This document shows positions 1 to 5,742 of a stretch of DNA of 9,114 bases, piece after piece. Source of the DNA: Deltaproteobacteria bacterium UBA2957 (GTDB lineage: Bacteria > Myxococcota_A > UBA796); assembly GCA_002348535.1 (NCBI GenBank), contig DEBL01000364.1, positions 1 to 9,114 on the forward strand. The letters run 5' to 3'. The notes beneath the pieces were generated by a model. That model saw only the letters and a program-made list of their open reading frames with translations. It did no database searches and was not told the origin of the DNA. Both the position numbers and the translations under genes were made by a program. How positions within the stretch are numbered: position 1 is the stretch's first letter; each line of letters opens with the position of its first letter.

Positions 1-1
1 C

Positions 2-103
2 GCCACGGTTGGCGGTGGGTTTAAAAATGAGGCCTCTCACTCGGGGGCATGGGTCGCCGGCAGCTATACGGACTCAACCGGTCTCTACACCGTCGACTTC
101 TAA
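2..103 (+). CDS. C-terminal end of a secreted/surface beta-repeat protein (5' truncated by window)
   Basis: The second forward frame is open from the window edge to a TAA at 101-103 and encodes 33 residues. They read like protein rather than noise: a Gly-rich turn (ATVGGGFKNEAS), then HSGAWVAGSYTDSTG and a short hydrophobic end, LYTVDF. The 'TVGGG-x-x-N-x-A-S' pattern is typical of the short repeats of YadA-head-like or trimeric-autotransporter-like and related cell-surface proteins, in which units of the type 'GGGxxNxASGxYSTV' recur. Only one unit and the terminus are visible, so the full architecture cannot be stated. The gene lies on the same strand as the mutase gene and ends 16 bases before its start, so the two could be co-transcribed. 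The frame would be a chance reading if the mutase began further upstream, but the repeat-like composition argues against that. Confidence 0.65.
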   Translation, partial: ATVGGGFKNEASHSGAWVAGSYTDSTGLYTVDF

Positions 104-109
104 ATGGTT

Positions 110-115
110 AAGGGG
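110..115 (+). promoter_or_regulatory. Shine-Dalgarno-like site of the phospho-sugar mutase gene
   Basis: AAGGGG lies in the 16-base gap between the upstream stop codon and the ATG at 120, leaving a spacer of 4 bases. That spacer is a little short. A second in-frame ATG at 129 would give a spacer of 13, which is long. Start 120 is the better fit, but 129 cannot be excluded. Confidence 0.5.
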
Positions 116-119
116 CCGT

Positions 120-1790
120 ATGGATGACATGCTGGCTCAGGCCCAAGAATGGGTCGATTCCGACCCCGATCCCGTGACCAAGACTGCCGGACAGGCCATC
201 ATCGATGGCGGCGATCCCGAAGCCCTATCGGAGCACTTCGGCCGTCGACTGGCATTTGGGACGGCTGGGATGCGAGGGCGGCTCGGCCCTGGTCCCAATC
301 GTATGAATCGCGCGCTTGTGCGGCGTGTCGCGGCGGCGCTCGGGAACTACTTGATGAACCGTGTCGAGGAGCCAACGATCCAAGCCATCGTTATCGGTTT
401 CGACGGCCGGAAGGGATCGCGACCATTCGCCACGGACACCGCGAGGATTCTCATTGACCAAGGCTTCAAGGTGTATGCCTTCGATGAGGTGTGCGCCACC
501 CCACAACTGGCCCATGCCATCACCTGCCTCAATGCCGTAGCGGGGGTGATGGTGACCGCAAGCCACAACCCTCCTGAAGACAACGGCTACAAAGTGTATT
601 GGAGCAATGGAGCCCAGATCATTCCACCCCACGATGCGGGAATCAGTGCAGCATTGGATGCGATTGATGGATGCCCGAAGCCCACGACTACACTCACCCC
701 GAGTGCCATTCCAGGCGCGGTCTGGTCGGACTACATCGACCGCGTTCTCGCGCTACGGGTCCGACCATCGACCGGGGTTCGGGCGGTCTACACGGCGATG
801 CACGGAGTGGGATGGATACCGCTTCACGCCATCCTGAGCGCTGCGGGACACACCGACATCCATGCGGTACCCGAGCAACGTGATCCAAATGGAGACTTTC
901 CAACTGTTCGATTTCCCAATCCCGAGGAGCCCGGAGCACTCGATCTCGCCATCGAGCACGCTCAATCCGTGGGGGCTGACCTCATTGTGGCCAACGACCC
1001 CGACGCGGACCGCCTCGCAGTGGCGCTCCAAAACAGCGACGGACTATGGGTTCGCCTTTCTGGGAATCAAGTCGGATCGCTGCTGGCCGAGGAACTCTTG
1101 GCACACGGGTCGGTTGACCCGAGACGACTCGTGGCCACAACCATTGTCTCCACAATCCTCCTGAAGAAGATTGCAGCGCATCACGGTGCTGTCTGCGGTG
1201 AGACCTTGACCGGCTTCAAGTGGCTGGCCAACCTCGCGTTGGCGCATGATGGGCCGTTCGTCTTGGGTTTTGAAGAAGCCCTTGGCTACAGCATTGGCGA
1301 CGTAGTCCGCGACAAAGATGGTTTGTCGGCGACTCTCCTGTTGCTCGACCTCGCATCAAATTTGAAAACCCGTGGCCTTACATTGTGGGACGCGCTGGAA
1401 CGACTTGATGCGCGCCACGGAGCCCACCGTAGCGAACAACTCGCCATCAAGCTCGATGGCGAAACTGGAGCCCGTGCCATCGAGGGAGTCATGAGACTCC
1501 TGAGGACCCAACCCCCCTCGGAGTTGGCTGGCAGCGCCGTGACCTACATGCGCGACCTGAGCACCGGTGTCGGTATGGATTGTCGAACCGGCGCCTCTAC
1601 ACCCGTGATGCTGCCCAAGAGCAATGTCATGGAGTTTACATTGGATGACGGCACACGAATTCTCGCGAGGCCGTCGGGCACCGAACCGAAAATTAAATTC
1701 TATGTCGAAGCCGTGGCGTCAACCGGCCTACAGGCGGAGAAGCGCGCGTCTGAGGTTGTTGTTGCGGTCCGCCGATACGCCCGGCTGTAG
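120..1790 (+). CDS. Phospho-sugar mutase (phosphoglucomutase/phosphomannomutase, PGM2/PmmB/PgcA type)
   Basis: This is a complete 556-residue cytoplasmic enzyme of the alpha-D-phosphohexomutase superfamily. The family interconverts hexose 1- and 6-phosphates through a phosphoserine and a bisphosphate intermediate, linking glycolysis to glycogen and cell-wall precursors. All four active-site loops are visible. FGTAGMRG at 46-53 opens domain 1. TASHNP carries the catalytic Ser148. DPDADR at 293-298 is the Mg2+ site, with Asp293, Asp295 and Asp297. GFEEALG begins at 383 and is the sugar-specificity loop. RPSGTEPK begins at 517 and is the phosphate-binding loop. The FGTAGMRG...NRMN opening and the length fit the PGM2/PmmB/PgcA branch rather than the shorter GlmM or ManB. 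Glucose is the likeliest substrate, but mannose or pentose phosphates cannot be excluded. The reading frame is open to the window edge, but upstream starts would overlap the plausible tail of the previous gene. The stop lies two bases from the stop of a convergent gene. Confidence 0.95.
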   Translation: MDDMLAQAQEWVDSDPDPVTKTAGQAIIDGGDPEALSEHFGRRLAFGTAGMRGRLGPGPNRMNRALVRRVAAALGNYLMNRVEEPTIQAIVIGFDGRKGSRPFATDTARILIDQGFKVYAFDEVCATPQLAHAITCLNAVAGVMVTASHNPPEDNGYKVYWSNGAQIIPPHDAGISAALDAIDGCPKPTTTLTPSAIPGAVWSDYIDRVLALRVRPSTGVRAVYTAMHGVGWIPLHAILSAAGHTDIHAVPEQRDPNGDFPTVRFPNPEEPGALDLAIEHAQSVGADLIVANDPDADRLAVALQNSDGLWVRLSGNQVGSLLAEELLAHGSVDPRRLVATTIVSTILLKKIAAHHGAVCGETLTGFKWLANLALAHDGPFVLGFEEALGYSIGDVVRDKDGLSATLLLLDLASNLKTRGLTLWDALERLDARHGAHRSEQLAIKLDGETGARAIEGVMRLLRTQPPSELAGSAVTYMRDLSTGVGMDCRTGASTPVMLPKSNVMEFTLDDGTRILARPSGTEPKIKFYVEAVASTGLQAEKRASEVVVAVRRYARL

Positions 1791-1792
1791 CG

Positions 1793-2461
1793 CTACTGGC
1801 TGAAGTCGTTCACTGCACCCATCCACTCTTCATGACTGATGGTGCGGTCGCGCACTTCTTTGTTGGCCTCATCAATGTCAACAAGATCAATGACCAGCAA
1901 AGCCGCCAGCTGTGAGATGAGTCCCTTGTGCTCCGTATCCTCCGCGAGTTTGCTTTCCGTCTGGGACTTCAGCCGATCAAATCCCACGGACTCTTCGCCT
2001 CCGCTGACCTCGGCGAAGAGTTCGTTCGCTTTCGCCTGAATCTCCGCACTGCCTGCGCCCGGACCCAACTCACCCACCATGTGGGACTTCAGTTCCTCGA
2101 CCATGGTCTGAAACTCGACCCAATCAACGTTGCCGTCCTTGTTGGCGTCGAGGGTCTCCATGACCTTGTCAGCAACACCGCCAATTTTGGCGCTCCGGAA
2201 CCACTCACCCTCGGCGAACTTGAGTTCGTCTTCGAGGTACCGTTTGAGGTCTTCCGTTCCGAACCCCACGCCCGCTGGCTCCGTGTTGCTCTCGGACACA
2301 CCTGCGATGCGGTTGAACGCTCGGCCGAGATTACCGGAGATTTTCAGCAGGCGCTGACGTTCTTCGTTGCTCACCTCATCCAGCGACACCGAATCAGCGG
2401 AATCGCTGGAAGTCGATGAGTCGGAGGTTTGCCCGGTGTTTCGTCGCCCGTAATCTGACAT
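1793..2461 (-). CDS. EF-hand domain protein of unknown function, 222 aa
   Basis: The product is acidic and predicted to be cytoplasmic; no signal peptide or membrane segment is visible. Residues 1-35 are rich in Ser, Thr and Asp and probably disordered. A canonical 12-residue EF-hand loop lies at 105-116 (DANKDGNVDWVE). Ca2+ ligands fit at positions 1, 3, 5 and 9 (Asp105, Asn107, Asp109, Asp113), with Gly110 at 6 and Glu116 at 12. Amphipathic helices flank it (GVADKVMETL before, FQTMVEELKSHM after). A second segment at 195-212 (DIDEAN...TISHEEW) resembles a degenerate or insertion-bearing EF-hand and could be its structural partner. The middle (135-180) is charged and helical. I do not recognise a specific family; calcium sensing or buffering is inferred from the loop alone. 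Start ATG 2459-2461 has no strong ribosome site. The gene converges on the phospho-sugar mutase gene and diverges from sfsA. Confidence 0.85.
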   Translation of the reverse strand: MSDYGRRNTGQTSDSSTSSDSADSVSLDEVSNEERQRLLKISGNLGRAFNRIAGVSESNTEPAGVGFGTEDLKRYLEDELKFAEGEWFRSAKIGGVADKVMETLDANKDGNVDWVEFQTMVEELKSHMVGELGPGAGSAEIQAKANELFAEVSGGEESVGFDRLKSQTESKLAEDTEHKGLISQLAALLVIDLVDIDEANKEVRDRTISHEEWMGAVNDFSQ

Positions 2462-2634
2462 GAACTAACCATAGGCACACAACCTCAGGCTGTACACCCC
2501 CGACCCCAAATTATCTGTCCAGTGGGCCCATTTTTATGTCCGTTGGCCTCCGAATCCCACACGCACGCCTCGCTGTTGCCATCCGACATTGCGAAAACCC
2601 TTGCTGCAATGATTGAAAGCGGTGACGGATACCC
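2462..2634. other. Divergent intergenic region between the EF-hand gene and sfsA
   Basis: These 173 bases separate two divergently transcribed genes and should hold both promoters. On the minus strand GATAAT (plus coordinates 2510-2515) matches five of six bases of the sigma-70 -10 consensus, about 49 bases upstream of the EF-hand start, but no acceptable -35 hexamer sits 16-18 bases further up. For sfsA no convincing -35/-10 pair was found. A small palindrome, TGGGCCCA, starts at 2523. No RNA gene, riboswitch-like fold or terminator was recognised. Confidence 0.4.
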
Positions 2635-3345
2635 ATGCAATTTGACCCACCGTTGGTTCGGGGCATTCTCGTCCGTCGCTACAAGCGGTTCTTGGCGGAT
2701 GTGGTGTTGCCGGACGGCCAAGAGATCACCGCCCACTGCCCCAATCCGGGCTCAATGAAGACCTGTGCAGAGCCCGGATGGGTGGCCTGGGTCAGCCCAG
2801 CGAACAACCCCAAACGCAAGTTGAAGTGGACGCTCGAGATTGTCGAGTCCCCCCACACGCCGATTTTGGTGAACACGAGCCGCCCAAATCAGATTGTTCA
2901 TAGCGCGATCCAGTCGGGGCACGTTCCTGAACTCGCAGGGTATTCAACGCTGCGTACCGAGGTTCGATACGGGGAGAACAGCCGGATTGACTTGCTCTGC
3001 AGCGCCCCTTCTCGCCCCGCCTGCTACGTTGAGGTCAAGAACGTGACCTACCTGTACAGCCAAGGCGTTGCAGCCTTTCCCGATGGGGTGTCCAAACGAG
3101 CGGCCAAGCACATGGTCGAGTTGGCTTCCATGGTTGAACAAGGCCATCGGGCAGTGGTCTTATTTTTAGTCTCTCGCACCGACGTCGACTGCATGAAACC
3201 TGCGGACCACATCGACGCGAAATACGGAATTGCTCTACGTGCAGCCGTTTCGACGGGTGTCGAGGCCCTCGCGTATCGACTCGAATTCACCGTAACCGGT
3301 GTCGAACTCGGTCCACGCATCGCGATTCATTTGCAGCAGACATGA
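2635..3345 (+). CDS. sfsA: Sugar fermentation stimulation protein homolog SfsA
   Basis: The 236-residue product matches the SfsA family along its whole length; the E. coli protein has about 234 residues. Family hallmarks are the start MQFDPPLVRG followed by RRYKRFLADV, then HCPNPGSM at 34-41, LVNTSRPNQIV from 78, ELAGYSTLRTEVRYG at 99-113, SRIDLL at 116-121, CYVEVKNVT at 130-138, FPDGVSKRAAKH at 148-159 and HIDAKY at 192-197. The N-terminal part is OB-fold-like. The C-terminal part carries a PD-(D/E)xK nuclease-like signature, with Asp119, Glu133 and Lys135. E. coli SfsA was described as a DNA-binding protein that stimulates maltose metabolism genes, and its biochemical activity remains unclear. 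The start at 2635 aligns with the family start; the ribosome site is weak. The TGA stop overlaps the ATG of ogt in an ATGA junction, so the two are probably translationally coupled. Confidence 0.95.
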   Translation: MQFDPPLVRGILVRRYKRFLADVVLPDGQEITAHCPNPGSMKTCAEPGWVAWVSPANNPKRKLKWTLEIVESPHTPILVNTSRPNQIVHSAIQSGHVPELAGYSTLRTEVRYGENSRIDLLCSAPSRPACYVEVKNVTYLYSQGVAAFPDGVSKRAAKHMVELASMVEQGHRAVVLFLVSRTDVDCMKPADHIDAKYGIALRAAVSTGVEALAYRLEFTVTGVELGPRIAIHLQQT

Positions 3346-3845
3346 GGTGGACGCGTGGTGAACTCGACACGCCCATGGGAAACCTGTGCGCAATCACCCA
3401 TGACGACACCCTCATTGCGCTCAGTTGGTTGGACCGGGTGGATGCAACGGCCGAGCACCTCAAACGGCATCGCCCGGCCGCCCGTCTTGAGGTCGGCCCG
3501 GTGCCCGAAACCGTCGATTGGGCGCTCACCCAATATTTCAGTGGAGAGCCCGCTGCTCTTGACAGCCTTCGTATCGACCCTCCTGGAACCGATTTTCAGC
3601 GCGCAGTCTGGCGAGCATTACGAACCATACCGTTCGGCACAGTAATCTCCTATGCTGACCTCGCTCGGCTAATGCGCCGCCCGCGTGCGACCCGCGCAGT
3701 CGCAAACGCAAACGGTCGAAACCCAATTCCGATCGTGATCCCCTGCCATCGTGTCATCGCTTCCGACGGAAGCCTCGGTGGTTTCTCATCGGGGGTTGAG
3801 CGCAAGCAAATTCTGCTGAGCCACGAGCGCACCTTCACGGGTTGA
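3342..3845 (+). CDS. ogt: Methylated-DNA--[protein]-cysteine S-methyltransferase (O6-alkylguanine-DNA alkyltransferase)
   Basis: This 167-residue DNA repair protein removes methyl or other alkyl groups from O6-alkylguanine (and O4-alkylthymine) by irreversible transfer to its own cysteine. The acceptor is Cys135 in IPCHRVI. Upstream are FQRAVWRALRTIPFGTVISYADLA (from 85), with the conserved base-flipping Tyr104, and the recognition-helix segment ATRAVANANGRNP (from 116), with the likely arginine finger Arg118. SLGGFSSGVERKQILLSHE after the active site is the usual C-terminal helix region. The length is that of the stand-alone Ogt type, without the Ada regulatory domain. One small deviation is Ala121 in 'RAVANANG', where 'RAVGAANG' is common. 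Start 3342 lies inside the sfsA stop (ATGA), so translation is probably coupled. The last 11 bases overlap the 3' end of the convergent propeller gene. Confidence 0.95.
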   Translation: MRWTRGELDTPMGNLCAITHDDTLIALSWLDRVDATAEHLKRHRPAARLEVGPVPETVDWALTQYFSGEPAALDSLRIDPPGTDFQRAVWRALRTIPFGTVISYADLARLMRRPRATRAVANANGRNPIPIVIPCHRVIASDGSLGGFSSGVERKQILLSHERTFTG

Positions 3846-5742
3846 GCAGGACCCACACCTTGCCGTTCTCTGAGGGCATGTCGCCTTGCCAGCCGCTCAC
3901 CAAGAGGTCGGGCATGCCATCGCCGTTAAGGTCTCCTGCCCCCGAGACGCGATACCCGGCTGCATCACCCTCAGCCTCCCCCACCCAGCTGGCATGCGCA
4001 TCCTCGAGGTGGTGGGTTCCCGTACCGTCAAGACGCCCCATGCGTATCAAATACGCCTTCCCGATATCAACCTTCCGCTCGGATGGAACTCCATATCGAA
4101 ATGCCCCCACGATCAGATCATTCACACCGTCGAGATCCACGTCGCCTGCGAGTGAAGCGGAGAAGCCAGCCCAATGCTCCTCTTGTTCACCCAGAAATCC
4201 ATAGCTGGCTTCTTCGAGAACTCGCGTTCCTCCAGAGCCCATATCGGCCGCCGTGGCCACGTATGCTTTTCCTGCGTTTCGAGCCTGCTCGTCGTTTCCG
4301 AACGCTCCAACCACGAGGTCTGCGAGGCCGTCCCCATCCACATCTCCCATGCCCTGGGTGCCGTAACCAAGCAGGTCTCCTCCTCCCTCGGGAAGCCAAG
4401 CTCGTTCCACATCGCCAAGCGCAAGGGTGCCGCCCCGATTGGGCAACTCTTCGGCGGTGACAATGTACAGCTTTCCGGACCCAATCTGGCCTGTTGGGCT
4501 CTCCGCATCCCCGGCCTCTTTGTTCAGAAGCGCCGCAGTCATGATGTCATCCAAGCCGTCTCCGTCCACGTCCCCCGCAGGCGCCGTGAAGTAGCCGGCT
4601 TCGTCTCCCACCTGTTCCCCTTCGAGGAAGAAGTCAGCCTCTGCCATGTTCGTACGCTGCTCTGATTCCAGCGACGACGCCAAAACCACGTAGGCCGTTC
4701 CGGTATAGTCATCGTGGCCGTAAGCGCCCATCACAATGTCATCGAGTCCGTCTCCATCCACATCACCGGCGGACGTCACACTGTGCCCCAGCATGTCCAT
4801 CGACGCTTCTCCGAGGAAATGGGTGGGGGCGTCCGAAAGATCAAACCGCCCCCCCTCGCGACCCAGTTGATGCCCCGGAACCAAGAACACCTTGCCGGCG
4901 TCGACTCCCGTTTCATCGGAACGATACCCACACACCAAGAGGTCGTCTAAGCCGTCGCCGTCAACGTCTCCTGCGGTGTTGACGGAATGAGCGGTCCAGT
5001 CCCCCTCGCACGGATCTTCGCCGGACCCTTCATCTTCTTCACACGGTGGTTCACCGCCATTCTCACCGATGAGGTGCCAGTCGGCGTCAGCCAGCTCAAT
5101 CTGACGCGCCGCTCCCAAGCTCGCACCGAACATCAGGTATGCCTTACCGGCATCTTCCCCGGCTTCGTCATTCCAGTACGAGCCCACCAAGAAATCTGCC
5201 CGTCCATCACCGTCGACATCGCCCGCTCGCGCGAGGTAGCCCCCCGCTCCATCACCGGGGTTTTCTCCAAGGAGCAGGTAGTCAGACTCCGATAATGACC
5301 GCTGGTCATGTTCCCATGGCTGGATCGGGGCACCCACAACCACGGAAGCTGTTCCACTCGGACCGGTTTCGATGCCGTCGGTTGGGGTCACTGTGCACGT
5401 CCACTCATCCCCTTCCCGCAGTGCCGCACCATCCACCGTAGCGCTGTCCACCTCGCTCCCCGCCGTTGAGGTCCAGGCGACCGCGTACTCAACGTCATCC
5501 CCATCGATGTCCACCGACTCCACTGCGACAGAACAGGTGAGTTCTACGCCACCCTCTCGAGGATTGGCCGGGATGACACTGAGGGCGGGCGCGGTGGGTG
5601 CTGTGTTGACGGATGCGCTGCCCGTGTCATCCGCACCCAGAACGATGGGCACACAACGTCCGGAGTCGTCCGCACCAAACCCTTCCGCACAGGGTTGCTT
5701 GGGGTCGCAACCGATCGATGCCATCAGTAGCCAAGGGATCAT
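3835..5742 (-). CDS. FG-GAP seven-repeat beta-propeller protein with one Ig-like domain, probable lipoprotein (gene C)
   Basis: The product has 635 residues. The N-terminus MIPWLLMASIGC gives a short, poor lipoprotein signal: Cys12 follows Gly, but -3 is Ser and there is no basic n-region. A Cys motif follows (Cys12, Cys18, Cys30; EGFG and SGRCVPIV). An acidic DTG linker leads into an Ig/PKD-like unit at about 48-137, with Cys70 and Cys116 able to pair. Residues 154-635 hold seven FG-GAP units, each with a DxDxDG-type calcium loop, at Gly174, 258, 326, 390, 466, 533 and 603. Seven is the number expected for a closed integrin-alpha-like propeller. Blade 2 has an acidic insert with Cys234 and Cys245. 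ATG 5740-5742 is the only ATG, GTG or TTG before the upstream in-frame stop at 5803-5805, and it overlaps the gene B stop (ATGA). Surface binding or adhesion is inferred; the ligand is unknown. Confidence 0.88.
   Translation of the reverse strand: MIPWLLMASIGCDPKQPCAEGFGADDSGRCVPIVLGADDTGSASVNTAPTAPALSVIPANPREGGVELTCSVAVESVDIDGDDVEYAVAWTSTAGSEVDSATVDGAALREGDEWTCTVTPTDGIETGPSGTASVVVGAPIQPWEHDQRSLSESDYLLLGENPGDGAGGYLARAGDVDGDGRADFLVGSYWNDEAGEDAGKAYLMFGASLGAARQIELADADWHLIGENGGEPPCEEDEGSGEDPCEGDWTAHSVNTAGDVDGDGLDDLLVCGYRSDETGVDAGKVFLVPGHQLGREGGRFDLSDAPTHFLGEASMDMLGHSVTSAGDVDGDGLDDIVMGAYGHDDYTGTAYVVLASSLESEQRTNMAEADFFLEGEQVGDEAGYFTAPAGDVDGDGLDDIMTAALLNKEAGDAESPTGQIGSGKLYIVTAEELPNRGGTLALGDVERAWLPEGGGDLLGYGTQGMGDVDGDGLADLVVGAFGNDEQARNAGKAYVATAADMGSGGTRVLEEASYGFLGEQEEHWAGFSASLAGDVDLDGVNDLIVGAFRYGVPSERKVDIGKAYLIRMGRLDGTGTHHLEDAHASWVGEAEGDAAGYRVSGAGDLNGDGMPDLLVSGWQGDMPSENGKVWVLLNP
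3838..5283 (-). repeat. Seven-unit FG-GAP propeller-encoding repeat region of gene C
   Basis: Seven degenerate units of 64-84 codons follow the pattern 'aromatic-x-x-GE ... AGDVDGDGxxDxxVGAx ... GKAYLV'. The calcium loops read GDVDGDG in units 1-5, GDVDLDG in unit 6 and GDLNGDG in unit 7. The units are alike at protein level but clearly diverged in DNA, so the array is old. It is a protein repeat, not a DNA-level satellite or CRISPR. Confidence 0.85.
5641..5655. repeat. Short direct repeat shared by genes B and C (copy in C)
   Basis: These 15 bases are identical to 7791-7805. Both copies encode the end of the 'SGRCVPIV' Cys motif on the minus strand, in the same frame. The identity reflects paralogy of the two N-terminal regions. 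Confidence 0.7.

Noticed and set aside
9..119. Upstream extension of the mutase frame from TTG 9 or ATG 27
   Set aside because: The extension does not look like the family N-terminus, lacks a ribosome site, and overlaps a better coding frame (2-103). The ATG at 120 puts FGTAGMRG at the usual distance from the start.
1780..1800. The TAGCGCTA palindrome as an intrinsic terminator
   Set aside because: The possible stem is only four base pairs with no loop and no T-run, too short to terminate transcription.
1928..2419. A 163-codon plus-strand open frame opposite the EF-hand gene
   Set aside because: It has no recognisable motif, and the minus-strand frame has a perfect EF-hand loop.
2522..2758. 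Small plus-strand open frame across the sfsA start
   Set aside because: It overlaps sfsA in another frame, has no ribosome site or family features, and is a chance frame.
4174..4665. Plus-strand open frames opposite gene C
   Set aside because: They are by-products of the GC-rich repeat coding on the minus strand and have no family features.
5739..5742. Possible frameshift that split one long gene into B and C
   Set aside because: C has its own start, signal-like N-terminus, Cys motif and complete seven-unit propeller, and B is complete to its seventh unit. This is a tandem gene pair, not a broken gene.
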